A stretch of 64,000 nucleotides of DNA, from positions 1,178,001 to 1,242,000 of the forward strand of contig NZ_CP021376.1 in NCBI RefSeq assembly GCF_002157875.1. Direction: 5' to 3'. Made by a program: the position numbers and the translations under genes. A model generated the notes under the pieces. It had not been told where the DNA came from, did not search any database, and saw only the letters and a program-made list of their open reading frames with translations. The stretch comes from Oceanisphaera avium (GTDB taxonomy: Bacteria > Pseudomonadota > Gammaproteobacteria > Enterobacterales > Aeromonadaceae). Shown in pieces: positions 9,206 through 17,492 of the stretch. Positions within the stretch are counted from its first letter, which is position 1; each line of letters starts with the position of its first letter.

Positions 9206-11272
9206 ATGATGGATTATTCTCGCTCTTTTATGGCCCTACTCGGGCCACTGACGCTGGGTCCACTCTTGTTGGGCAGCCATGCTATGGCACAAGCGGTGGA
9301 GCCCACTCAATTGGCACCAGTCAAGGTGGAAGCACAGCGCGACGCCTCGTTAATTACCCCCGATGTAGACAGTGCCCGCCAGCAAATTCAGCGCATTGCC
9401 GGTGGCGTGGCCGTGGTAGACAGCGAGCAATGGCAAGCCAGCCCCGCCGCTACCGTCAAAGACGTGCTCGACTATACGCCGGGCGTATTTGTGCAGCCCA
9501 AATGGGGTGGCGACTCACGCTTATCTATTCGTGGCTCTGGCTTATCTCGCTATTATCATTTGCGGGGCATCAACTTGTATCAAGATGGCATGCCGCTCAA
9601 TAATGCGGATGGCAGCGGCAGCTTTCAGTGGTTAGATCCCAGCGCCTATCGCTTTATTGAAGTTTATAAAGGTGCCAACGGCTTGCGCTATGGCGGAGGC
9701 ACCTTAGGCGGCGCCATTAATTTTGTGACGCCCAGCGGCTACACCGCTGCCCCCTTCTCGGTACGCCTTGATGGTGGCAGCCATGGTTGGCGACGGCTAC
9801 AAATGAGTGCTGCTGGTAATCAAGGCGCCCTAGACGGTTTTATTAGTGCCTCTACCCAGCAACAAGATGGTTTTCGTCAAAACAGCAAGGGCGACATTCA
9901 GCATCTGAACGCCAATGTGGGCTGGCAATTTGCTGAGCAGGCCGAAACCCGATTTTACGTATTAGGGGTGCACGAACGCCAAGAAATTCCCGGCACAGTG
10001 AGTCGCGACACCGCACTCAACCAGCCCAAGCAGGCGGCGGCCAATAACCTTACCAACCATTGGCAGCACAATTTAGACGGTGCCAGACTGGCCAATCGCA
10101 CCTTATGGCTTGTGGACACCACCGAATATGAGGTGGGCGCTTGGTATGGCCAAAGCCAACTTGATCACCCTATTTATGAGGTGATAGATCATAACAGCAC
10201 AGATTACGGCGCTTATTCCCGGCTCAATCATTATGGCCAATTCGGCCAGCGTGACAATGAAGTTACCCTAGGGCTAACTTGGAGTGCCGGCCACATTAAT
10301 GGCCAGCAGTTTGTAAACACAGGCGGCAACCGAGGCGCACAAACCGCACACGCCCGCAACAGCGCTCGTAACCTGATAGCCTACGGCGAAAACCGCTTAG
10401 AACTGATGCCCGACCTGTTTTTGCATACCGGCTTGCAATACCAATACTCCGAGCGTAAACAGCAAAATAAATTTGGCGCAACCCCCTATACCGGTGAAAA
10501 AAATTACAGCTTATGGAATCCAGCGGTGGGCGTGATCTGGCACCCAGACGAGCAGACGCAGCTATATGGTAATGTGTCGCGCAGCAGCGAAGCGCCCACT
10601 TATGGTGATCTAAAATTTGATGATCCCACAGCACTAGACCGCCTCAAGCCGCAAACCGCTACCACCCTTGAGCTAGGCACCCGTGGCCAACGCCCGCAGC
10701 TCGCTTGGGATCTGTCTGTGTATCACGCTCGGCTGCACGACGAATTTCAGTGCTTATCCAGCCCGTGGAATATTTGTGATAGCACTTCCAACCTAGACAC
10801 CACGATTCACCAAGGGATTGAAGCCGGTTTAGACTGGACACTGTGGCAACAACCGCTGCAGCAACCCGGTGCCGTTAACCTCAACACAGCTTACACCTTC
10901 AATGACTTTCGTTTTCACGACGATGCGCGCTGGGGTAATAATCGCCTGCCTGGCACGCCGCGCCATTATCTGCGCAGCCAACTGCTCTATACACACCCTA
11001 GCGGCGCCTTTATTGGTCCTAACGTAGAATGGGTGCCCGAAGCGTTTTATGTGGATAATGCCAACAGCTTACAAAGCAAACCTTATACGTTGCTGGGCGC
11101 AAAGGCGGGTTGGAAGCACGGCCAATATTCGTGGTTTGTGGAAGCGCGCAATCTGACGGATCAAAAATACATTGCCAGCGCCAGCATCACAGACGTGGCC
11201 GCACCTAACGCCGCCGTATTTGAACCCGGCAGTGGCCGCAGCATTTACGCGGGCCTACAAATTAATTATTAA
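9206..11272 (+). CDS. TonB-dependent receptor of the copper-linked operon
   Basis: This 688-residue outer-membrane receptor has a signal peptide ending near AMAQA (about residue 30) and TonB box-like LAPVKVEAQR. The plug carries KDVLDYTPGVFVQP, LSIRGSGLSR and GGTLGGAINFVTP, and the barrel ends ..IYAGLQINY, with a terminal Tyr. It is the third gene of the ycnI-copCD transcript (33-base gap, ribosome site AAGG near 9189). The likely cargo is therefore copper or a copper chelate, but that rests only on position; similar plug sequences also occur in uncharacterised iron-citrate-like receptors. A second ATG three bases downstream (9209) is an equally good start. No Fur-like box was seen in front of the operon. 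Confidence 0.85.
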   Translation: MMDYSRSFMALLGPLTLGPLLLGSHAMAQAVEPTQLAPVKVEAQRDASLITPDVDSARQQIQRIAGGVAVVDSEQWQASPAATVKDVLDYTPGVFVQPKWGGDSRLSIRGSGLSRYYHLRGINLYQDGMPLNNADGSGSFQWLDPSAYRFIEVYKGANGLRYGGGTLGGAINFVTPSGYTAAPFSVRLDGGSHGWRRLQMSAAGNQGALDGFISASTQQQDGFRQNSKGDIQHLNANVGWQFAEQAETRFYVLGVHERQEIPGTVSRDTALNQPKQAAANNLTNHWQHNLDGARLANRTLWLVDTTEYEVGAWYGQSQLDHPIYEVIDHNSTDYGAYSRLNHYGQFGQRDNEVTLGLTWSAGHINGQQFVNTGGNRGAQTAHARNSARNLIAYGENRLELMPDLFLHTGLQYQYSERKQQNKFGATPYTGEKNYSLWNPAVGVIWHPDEQTQLYGNVSRSSEAPTYGDLKFDDPTALDRLKPQTATTLELGTRGQRPQLAWDLSVYHARLHDEFQCLSSPWNICDSTSNLDTTIHQGIEAGLDWTLWQQPLQQPGAVNLNTAYTFNDFRFHDDARWGNNRLPGTPRHYLRSQLLYTHPSGAFIGPNVEWVPEAFYVDNANSLQSKPYTLLGAKAGWKHGQYSWFVEARNLTDQKYIASASITDVAAPNAAVFEPGSGRSIYAGLQINY

Positions 11273-11354
11273 TCGCTAACATCAGACTCCGCCTGCTTTG
11301 CCTCTCACAACAGGCGGTTTAAGAAAATATCAGCCCCAGAATACTAGTGAAGTG

Positions 11355-11472
11355 TGACCGCTCAGGCGTATCTGCAATTTTTGGGGGGGAACGGGGTTTA
11401 AATCCATATACGTCATACAAGCCAACACGGCGGCATCGTAGAAGAGCGCTTGGGATTTAAAAAGACAGCTCC
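11355..11472 (-). pseudogene. Internal scrap of a REP-associated tyrosine transposase
   Basis: Read on the minus strand this gives [18 protein letters not shown] then MDLNP, closely matching the [23 protein letters not shown] segment of the complete transposase at 49000-49974. DNA similarity extends over about 115 bases, including the GGGTTTAAAT and CAACACGGCGGC stretches. Start, HUH motif and C-terminus are absent, so it is a dead fragment of a related copy. Confidence 0.75.
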
Positions 11473-11579
11473 ACTGAACTTAACAGGCCAGCCAGAACAC
11501 CCCCGAACTGCCCTTTTGCTCCGGACTTCAGTTACAAAAAAACCTGCTAACTGCCTCCACAACTAGCCGACTAGATACT

Positions 11580-11656
11580 CATAACGCCGCCGACACAGGC
11601 GAGCGTAGCGAGTCCACACAGCTTGCTGGCGCTTGTGATTGGCCTTGTAAGTCGTC
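11580..11656 (+). other. Degenerate attC-like site
   Basis: The segment begins with CATAACGCCG (an R''-like end) and ends near CCTTGTAAG (a decayed R'-like end). Inner arms GCCGACACAG and CTTGTGATTGGC are partly complementary. Position just upstream of a toxin-antitoxin remnant followed by a much clearer attC makes a cassette border plausible. On its own the site is weak. Confidence 0.35.
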
Positions 11657-11698
11657 CCGAACTAACGTTTGTACACACAGAACAAATTGGATGCTCTT

Positions 11699-11985
11699 AT
11701 GGATACTAGAATTCAGTTTCGAGTCGATGAAGAAACCAAGCGCCTAGCCCAACAAATGGCTGAAAGCCAAGGCCGTACTCTTAGTGATGCTTGCAGAGAA
11801 CTTACCGAGAATTGGCTGATCAACAACGTAAAGCCTTCTCTCAAGATGTTTGGCTAAGTGAGCAAGTAGATTTAGCTTTTGAAAAATTAGATGCCGGCAA
11901 GTCTACTTTTATTGAACATAATCAAGCCAAATCCATAATGGCTGCACGCAAAGCTAAAATTCGCAGCCGGAGCGTTAATTCGTGA
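11699..11985 (+). pseudogene. RelB/DinJ-type antitoxin, frameshifted
   Basis: The first frame gives MDTRIQFRVDEETKRLAQQM and continues to SDACRELTE, the ribbon-helix-helix N-terminus of DinJ/RelB antitoxins. It then leaves the family at residue ~42. The -1 frame from about 11812 continues it as LADQQRKAFSQDVWLSEQ and ends near KIRSRSVNS, the usual antitoxin C-terminus that masks the toxin. Loss of one G (GAG-GAA-TTG becoming GAG-AAT-TGG near 11810) explains the break. The antitoxin should therefore be truncated and unable to bind its toxin, unless frameshifting occurs during translation. The following toxin frame is also broken, so the module looks dead. Toxin-antitoxin pairs of this kind are common integron cassettes. 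Confidence 0.8.
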
Positions 11986-12266
11986 CCCTATAGGAAGAAG
12001 AATCTCTGAACGACTGTGAAAAAATTTTGAATTTCTTTATGACTTTAATCCTGCTGCTGCAGAAAAAACAGATAAGGTCATTGAAGAAAAGATAGAAAAT
12101 TTACTTCAGCACCCATTAATGGACGTGCAACGAGATGGGATAAAAGGTCGATTACTTATCATCTCTGATGATATCAATGATAGTTTTCTATTCAGTTGAT
12201 AATTCAGTCATTCGTTTCATGAGAGTACTGCACCAGAACAAAAATTTCCGACGTAGTAGCAACTAA
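11972..12266 (+). pseudogene. RelE/ParE-family toxin, broken by stop and frameshift
   Basis: The frame reads LIRDPIGRRISERL, an in-frame TGA at 12017, then KNFEFLYDFNPAAAEKTDKV and GIKGRLLIIS. After a frameshift near 12180 it continues SVIRFMRVLHQNKNF and stops at 12264-12266. FEFLYDFNPAAAEKT, GRLLIIS and RVLHQ are family signatures of RelE/ParE toxins. There is no good start codon. Two separate lesions make a functional mRNA-cleaving or gyrase-poisoning product very unlikely. The stop falls inside the attC site that follows, as is usual for cassette genes. Confidence 0.8.
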
Positions 12267-12357
12267 CGCCGCATTAAGGTGTGAGCGGCACTTGCCTATA
12301 CTTTGAGCGAAGCGAAAACGGCAAGCGTTGCGAATCACTCTTAAATAATTTGTTATG
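12259..12357 (+). other. Integron attC recombination site
   Basis: The site starts GCAACTAACGCCGCATTAAG and ends CTTAAATAATTTGTTATG. L''-like ATTAAGGTGTGA pairs with TCACTCTTAAAT with one bulge, and inner arms GGCACTTGCC and GGCAAG pair around a short unpaired region. This is the asymmetric hairpin of attC sites in Vibrio, Shewanella and Pseudoalteromonas cassettes. It directly follows a toxin-antitoxin remnant. No integron integrase gene is in the window. Confidence 0.7.
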
Positions 12358-12937
12358 AACCGGTTTCTTCCGACATTATCTGGGATACTTCGGCTGCAAT
12401 ATCACTTGCACTCGGAGCATTGTAAGCATAGACAATACTAACAACACCAATTACTAAACTGACTAAAGTTGCTAGGTACGCTCTATTAGTTTTAACCTTA
12501 CTAGCTGTTTGCTCTTCGAGTAATTCATTATATTTAGTCAAGATATTAGTTACTGGCGTTAATACATGCTTATCGCTTTCCTCACCAGACTGAGTCAATA
12601 AATATGCCATTCGCAACAATGAAGACTTAACTTCATCTGGCATGGTGTCAAAAGGCTCTTCCTTTTCAACCTCAGAAACCAAAGCTTTCAATTTTTTAAA
12701 TTCTTCAGGCTCTTTTACATCCTGATATACACGATATAAAGCAGTGCGGGAGTTTGCCGGAGACAAGAAATGTGCTCGCCCTAACAACACGATATCTTTT
12801 GGGTCTAGTTCAATACTTGCGTTTATTTTTTCTTTTAAATCCGCCTGTAGCTGAACCATTTTTTTTGAATTATGTCGCTCACTCCAAACCCAAACACTGA
12901 TAAAAATAGTAATCATGATCACAATCAAAGCGGACAT
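12353..12937 (-). CDS. Membrane-anchored protein of unknown function
   Basis: The frame opens at 12952, but the ATG at 12937 has the ribosome site AGGTGGG five bases upstream and is preferred (194 residues). A hydrophobic segment at the N-terminus (ALIVIMITIFISVWVW) and another near residues 153-172 (YLATLVSLVIGVVSIVYAY) flank a charged, mostly helical region of ~130 residues; a 20-residue tail follows. I do not recognise the family. The gene is more AT-rich than its neighbours and runs opposite to the toxin-antitoxin remnant. Its stop codon overlaps the end of the attC at 12259-12357, so it is probably cargo of the same cassette patch or an insertion beside it. Confidence 0.6.
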   Translation of the reverse strand: MSALIVIMITIFISVWVWSERHNSKKMVQLQADLKEKINASIELDPKDIVLLGRAHFLSPANSRTALYRVYQDVKEPEEFKKLKALVSEVEKEEPFDTMPDEVKSSLLRMAYLLTQSGEESDKHVLTPVTNILTKYNELLEEQTASKVKTNRAYLATLVSLVIGVVSIVYAYNAPSASDIAAEVSQIMSEETGS

Positions 12938-13187
12938 ATACCCACCTAACATTTACACATTTCCTTTAACTAAAATTTTACTGAAAACCTATATACTAAT
13001 AACATTTTGATTATAAATTAATTTTTCTCTTTTAATCCAACTACCCTATGCTCAAATGAGCATTTTCACTATTTGCACGGCTTTGCTCGTTATCTACATC
13101 ATAACAAGGCAAGCTCACCCATTCTGGCTTCAACACCTTGCATCCGTTTAGTGCTACGGGTATTAACCTAAATAAGCAAAGCCCTGC

Positions 13188-13997
13188 TTATTCAAAGAAT
13201 TGCCGTAGGCTGCGCTGTATGCCAATCATTACCACAGAGCTGTGATCTTCTTCGGCAAAGCAGCGATAGCGTACCTGTGCTGCGCCTAAACGCTGGGCTA
13301 ACAGTTCAGCAGCGGCGGCGGCGTGCTCCAGCATGGCGCGGGGCGCGCGTCTGGTGATCAACGCGCTACGCTCAGGCTCGGCTATCCAGGGGGCGGGGTG
13401 CCCTTCCCATTCGCCGGTGGCAATTAACACTCGGGCGCTAACTGCAGAGTCAAGCCGTTGTAAGCGCTCAGTTAATGCCGCTGGCTGCCACCATACCGAG
13501 GGGCTAATAGCGGCATAATGGCAAAAGGTGTGAGGCCGAGTGGCTAGCGCATTCAGTACAAAGTAGCCGGCTAGGGAGTGGCCGAATAAGGATTGGTGAT
13601 TAGGGTTAAGGGAGAATTCGGTGGCGAGTTCGGGGGCGAGTTGATCAACGATAAAGCTAAGAAACGCTGCGCCGCCGGCCTTGTCTGCAGAATCAGTTGA
13701 CTCAATAAGAGAGGATGGCTCAAAGGTATAATCCCGATAGCGGTGCTCGGTGGCAAATAAGCGCTCACCGCCGTGGGCTATGCCCACTACCGCCGCCATG
13801 CCAATACCTGTGGCATCGGGGCGGCGACCACTGCGCTGAATACATTCCACAAAGGTGGCAAACATGGCCTTGGCATCCAGCACATACACCACCGGCCAGC
13901 CGCCAGTTGGCGGCTCTCCTGCCGGCGTCCAAATACTGATGTGGTACGCCGCCCCGCTGCTGTCGGCTATGTATTCCCGTGTTAGGCAATCCTGCAT
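13188..13997 (-). CDS. Cytoplasmic IroE/Fes-like esterase (alpha/beta-hydrolase)
   Basis: This 269-residue hydrolase is of the same COG2819 family as the gene at 3090, but without a signal peptide, so it probably acts in the cytoplasm. Visible features are WPVVYVLDAKAMF (about 34-46), AAVVGIAHGG, the nucleophile elbow GHSLAG (about 144-149), the SPSVWWQP segment, and the C-terminal EEDHSS with the likely catalytic His. It lies beside the siderophore ABC-importer genes. I infer that it hydrolyses the imported ferric siderophore to release iron, the job of Fes in Escherichia coli, although Fes itself is larger (~400 residues with an extra N-terminal domain). No Fur box was found directly upstream; the gap to the next gene holds a long palindromic repeat. 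Confidence 0.78.
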   Translation of the reverse strand: MQDCLTREYIADSSGAAYHISIWTPAGEPPTGGWPVVYVLDAKAMFATFVECIQRSGRRPDATGIGMAAVVGIAHGGERLFATEHRYRDYTFEPSSLIESTDSADKAGGAAFLSFIVDQLAPELATEFSLNPNHQSLFGHSLAGYFVLNALATRPHTFCHYAAISPSVWWQPAALTERLQRLDSAVSARVLIATGEWEGHPAPWIAEPERSALITRRAPRAMLEHAAAAAELLAQRLGAAQVRYRCFAEEDHSSVVMIGIQRSLRQFFE

Positions 13998-14043
13998 ATC
14001 TCTCTTCTTTTATTTACTGAGCCTAAAAACCTAGAGCAAAAGC

Positions 14044-14219
14044 TATTTTTGCCACGGAATACACGGAAAAATTAAGATGGGGTAAGATCGACAAGTGACA
14101 AGAGCTTAATAAATTTAATAGTAAGAGCTCCCTCGTTTATGCTGGGATGTTTAGCTCTTACCATTAATAGTCATTTTCAGATCTTATCTCTATTGTTCCG
14201 TGTATTCCGTGGCAAATAA
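14044..14219. repeat. Long palindromic repeat element, copy A (176 bp)
   Basis: Terminal inverted repeats (about 14045-14068 and 14196-14218) share TTGCCACGGAATACACGGAA, and inner arms GTAAGAGCT/AGCTCTTAC (14121-14129, 14153-14161) also pair. The whole element could fold into one long hairpin. Related copies lie at 23877 and 29737. It fills most of the 253-base gap between the esterase and the ABC ATPase gene. It has no coding capacity, so MITE-like behaviour is an inference. Confidence 0.8.
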
Positions 14220-14250
14220 TCTTTAAGCTTTTTCTTTAGCTAGGCGCTGT

Positions 14251-15048
14251 TTATAGCTCGTCGTCGATCATGACTTGCATGTGGCCTTGTTCGCAGTGGC
14301 CGACGCGGGCTTGTACGCCATAGACTTGGCCAAGGGTGGCGGGGGTAATCGCCTCAGCGGGGCTGCCAGTGGCGACGACTGCCCCTTTAGCCAGCATCAT
14401 TATGCCGTCGGACCAACGAGCGGCCACGCTTAAGTCGTGCAGTACCACCAGCACTATCATACTGCGCTCTCGCGCTAGCTCTTGTACTAGGCGCATTACC
14501 CGAAATTGATGCTTTAAGTCCAAGGCGCTGATCGGTTCATCAAGCAGCAAGACTTTGGGATTACGAGCCAGCACTTGGGCTAAAGACACCAGTTGGCGTT
14601 GACCGCCGGACAAGTGGCCAAGGTTGCGCAGTGCTAAATCCACTATGCCCACTCGCTCTAGTACGCTGACCGCGTACTGCTTAATGTCTTGGCTGCTTAA
14701 GTCACCTTCCATGGGTGAGGCGCGCAGCGCACTGACAACACTTTCAAGCACATTGAGCGACACGCCTTGGGGCAAGGTTTGCGGCATATAGGTAACGCGG
14801 CGCGCCCAATCCGCTAACGGCTTACCGATTAGCTCAAAGCCATTTAAGCTCACCGAGCCTTTAGCAGACTGTAAACCTGCCAGTGCGCGCATTAGCGTAC
14901 TCTTGCCGGCGGCATTGGGGCCAATTAGCGAATAGACGCCGCCGGCTTCTAGCGGCGGCAGGCTGATATGTTGAATAATATTGCGTTTGCGATAGCCGGT
15001 AGACAAGCCGCTGATCACTAATCCCTGTTCAGTATTAATTTGGCTCAT
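14251..15048 (-). CDS. fepC: ABC importer ATPase for ferric siderophore (FepC-like)
   Basis: This 265-residue ABC ATPase has Walker A GPNAAGKST (about residues 43-51), signature LSGGQRQ (about 144-150), Walker B VLLLDEP with ISALD, and the H-loop VLHD. This layout is that of the FepC/FhuC/BtuD class driving periplasmic-binding-protein importers. The start ATG overlaps the permease stop by 4 bases (15045-15048), so translation is coupled. Adjacent permease and binding-protein genes and the surrounding catechol siderophore cluster indicate uptake of the ferric siderophore. The class is certain; the exact ligand is inferred. Confidence 0.9.
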   Translation of the reverse strand: MSQINTEQGLVISGLSTGYRKRNIIQHISLPPLEAGGVYSLIGPNAAGKSTLMRALAGLQSAKGSVSLNGFELIGKPLADWARRVTYMPQTLPQGVSLNVLESVVSALRASPMEGDLSSQDIKQYAVSVLERVGIVDLALRNLGHLSGGQRQLVSLAQVLARNPKVLLLDEPISALDLKHQFRVMRLVQELARERSMIVLVVLHDLSVAARWSDGIMMLAKGAVVATGSPAEAITPATLGQVYGVQARVGHCEQGHMQVMIDDEL

Positions 15049-16127
15049 GCGCGTCCTCCTGGCTTCCAGAAGATCAGCAGCAAGAATACCGGCACACCCA
15101 CAATAGAGGTGACTATGCCTACCGGCAGCAAGACGCCGGGGATCAAGACTTTACTGGTGGCCGAGGCCAATGCCATGATCAGCGCGCCGGTTAAGATACT
15201 GCCGGGCAATAAGAAGCGGTGATCTTCGCCCAGCATCAAGCGCGCAATGTGCGGGCCTACCAAGCCGATAAAACCGATAGTGCCGACAAAGGCCACCGAG
15301 GTTGCGGCTAATAAGCTGACTCGTAACAGCGCCATAAACCGTAAGCTGCCCACATTAATGCCAAAGCTGCGGGCACGGTCTTCCCCTAAACGCAGCGCGG
15401 TTAGTTTGCCCGCCGATAACAAAGAAAACGGCACCACTAATAACAGCACCAAGGCTAACACGCCGACATTGCTCCAAGTGGCGCGAGACAATGAGCCCAT
15501 ACTCCAAAACACCAATTGCTGCAGTGCCGCTTGGGAAGAGGCAAATTGCACGAAGGCCACCAGCGCATTAAATACAAACACCAAGGCAATACCCAGTAGC
15601 ACCATGGTTTCCACACTGCTACTGCGCAATCTCGTCATAATTTGCAATAAGAGCACTGAGCCCAGCGCAAAGATAAAGGCGTTTAATGACACCATCCACT
15701 CGGTGGGCACAAAGGGCAAACTGATGCCGAGCACTATGGCCAGCGCCGCACCAAAGGAGGCCGCCGACGATACGCCGAGCGTAAAGGGGCTGGCTAGCGG
15801 GTTATTTAAAATAGCCTGCATTTCGGCACCGGCTAATGACAGCGCCGCCCCCACTAGCATGGCCATTAAGGCGTAAGGCAGGCGCACATTCCAGATAATG
15901 GTGCGCTGGGCATTGCTGACGCTACTTGGGTCTAACAGTCCGCCCCATACTTGGGCGGCGCTTAAGGAGGAAGGGCCCGTGATCACGTCCAGCACTAAGG
16001 CGCCGATGCACATTAATACTAAGAGCGCCAAGATTGCCAGCCGCCAGCGTACCTTGCCTTGATAGGCACTCAAGATGGCGGCGCTGGTGCTAGGTGCGGT
16101 TTGCGCAGTCGCAGTTATCGTGTTCAA
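15045..16127 (-). CDS. fepD: FecCD-family siderophore permease
   Basis: This 360-residue inner-membrane permease of the FecCD/BtuC family has about ten hydrophobic helices. Family motifs include VRLPYALMAMLVGAALSLAG (about residues 92-111), NPLASPFTLGVSSAASFGAA (about 120) and GFIGLVGPHIARLMLG (about 290), the last being the loop that contacts the ATPase. Enterobactin importers usually have two permeases (FepD, FepG). Only one gene is present here, so it probably works as a homodimer as in BtuC-type or single-permease systems, or pairs with a permease encoded elsewhere. It overlaps the ATPase gene by 4 bases. The fepD label denotes role rather than proven orthology. Confidence 0.85.
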   Translation of the reverse strand: MNTITATAQTAPSTSAAILSAYQGKVRWRLAILALLVLMCIGALVLDVITGPSSLSAAQVWGGLLDPSSVSNAQRTIIWNVRLPYALMAMLVGAALSLAGAEMQAILNNPLASPFTLGVSSAASFGAALAIVLGISLPFVPTEWMVSLNAFIFALGSVLLLQIMTRLRSSSVETMVLLGIALVFVFNALVAFVQFASSQAALQQLVFWSMGSLSRATWSNVGVLALVLLLVVPFSLLSAGKLTALRLGEDRARSFGINVGSLRFMALLRVSLLAATSVAFVGTIGFIGLVGPHIARLMLGEDHRFLLPGSILTGALIMALASATSKVLIPGVLLPVGIVTSIVGVPVFLLLIFWKPGGRA

Positions 16128-16286
16128 AAAAGTTACCTATTCCATATACATATAATTAGATATAACAATCAAATTATCAGCTATAAGCTAAAGAACAAAC
16201 GCCGTTATTTTCAGAAATACTAAAGACCAAGCCATGGGTATTTTACTGACAGCTTACGGCTTACAGCTTCAAGCTGCCCGAAGGGC

Positions 16287-17414
16287 CTAAGGCAAATCTA
16301 TCCAGTTGGTACCCAAGTAAGGCACAGCTAAAAAGTCATCGTTAATGGTTTGCAGCGTCTGTGCGGGATCTAAGTCCGCAAACAGTTCGGGATGTACCCA
16401 TTTCGCCATTACTTCTACTGCGACTATGTCCAGCGGCGAATTTAGTAACTGATGGGCTAGGCCATGCACTCGGCCTTGGTTAACCGCCGATAAATCTGCA
16501 ATGCCGTGGCGACTGGCCACTTTAGTCAGTGCCGCTTGGGCCACGGCTTCGCTATAGCCCGCGCCCAATACCAAGCCGCCGTTTTTCTCTAATGCCGGAC
16601 CACCGGTCGCAATGTAAAGCTGGGGGTCGCTGGCAATAATGTATTCCAAATTCAACTTGCCCGAGGCCTTAGCTAGCACGTCGGCACCGATATTATGGCC
16701 GCCGACAAACTCGATGTAATCCCCTACCCCACCCGTGCCCGGTGAAAAACAGCAGTCTTGGCTAATGCCGGCGTGGGCTTCCATAAATACCGTGGGACTA
16801 GTCTCATTTTTATGTTCAGCTAAGCGCGTGGAAATCTCTGCTAAGTGTTGCTCGCGCAGTGCCAAATAGTCGGTGGCTTGTTGCTCGTTACCGGTCAATT
16901 TGGCCAGCAGCTCAAGGCTTGGGGCTTGATGCTTAAAGGGATCAATAAAAAAGTCGATAAATATCACCGGAATGCCCGAGGCTTCCAGCAGTGCCACTTG
17001 GGCATCGGTAGGACCACGGCTCAAGGACACCACGGCTACATCGGGCTCGGCGGCCAGCATGGACTCCATATCGAAGCTTTCAGCTGAGCTACTGACCAAG
17101 GGCAAATCGTCGATGGCCGGAAAAGCTTTGGCGAGTCCTTGGTAATAGGCATCGCCTAAGCGGTTAATGTCTTTTGGCCAAGCAGCCAAATGACTGATGG
17201 GGTTTTTATCCAGCAAAGACAGCGCCAGCAAGAAGCGGCTATCGTCGATGGCAATGCTGTTTATTTGGTCGGGTACTTCAACGGTACGGCCCCGCAAGTC
17301 GGTGAGCGTTTGCGCCGCACTCGCCGTTAGCGGCACTGCGCTCAAGCACAAGGCGGCAGCCAGCGTAAACATAGCCATAGCTAAGGACTTTTTAGGCGAA
17401 AAATTGCGTTTCAT
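16287..17414 (-). CDS. Siderophore ABC transporter periplasmic binding protein
   Basis: The ATG at 17414 is preferred over the one at 17420 because AAAGGA lies exactly 6 bases upstream of it; the product is then 375 residues. A signal peptide ends near TASA, followed by TLTDLRGRTVEVPDQINSI, the usual opening of class III (TroA/FepB-like) binding proteins. Later segments such as MESMLAAEPDVAVVS and IPVIFIDFF fit the two-lobe fold. It lies 159 bases upstream of the permease in the same direction, so the three genes probably form one importer. It is longer than FepB (~318) and resembles the larger Vibrio/Shewanella-type iron-chelate binding proteins. Specificity for the catecholate is inferred from the neighbours. 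Confidence 0.85.
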   Translation of the reverse strand: MKRNFSPKKSLAMAMFTLAAALCLSAVPLTASAAQTLTDLRGRTVEVPDQINSIAIDDSRFLLALSLLDKNPISHLAAWPKDINRLGDAYYQGLAKAFPAIDDLPLVSSSAESFDMESMLAAEPDVAVVSLSRGPTDAQVALLEASGIPVIFIDFFIDPFKHQAPSLELLAKLTGNEQQATDYLALREQHLAEISTRLAEHKNETSPTVFMEAHAGISQDCCFSPGTGGVGDYIEFVGGHNIGADVLAKASGKLNLEYIIASDPQLYIATGGPALEKNGGLVLGAGYSEAVAQAALTKVASRHGIADLSAVNQGRVHGLAHQLLNSPLDIVAVEVMAKWVHPELFADLDPAQTLQTINDDFLAVPYLGTNWIDLP

Positions 17415-17492
17415 GCACATTCCTTTAATAAATTATTTAGCAGAGCCAAAAAGCCCTGCGGGCCGCTATAAGCCGTACGCTTTGCTAGCTCT

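Noticed and set aside
13571..13989. Several overlapping small frames on both strands
   Set aside because: All are shadows of the GC-rich esterase gene at 13188-13997.
14044..14219. Insertion sequence
   Set aside because: It has terminal inverted repeats but no transposase frame and no clear target duplication; classed as a repeat.
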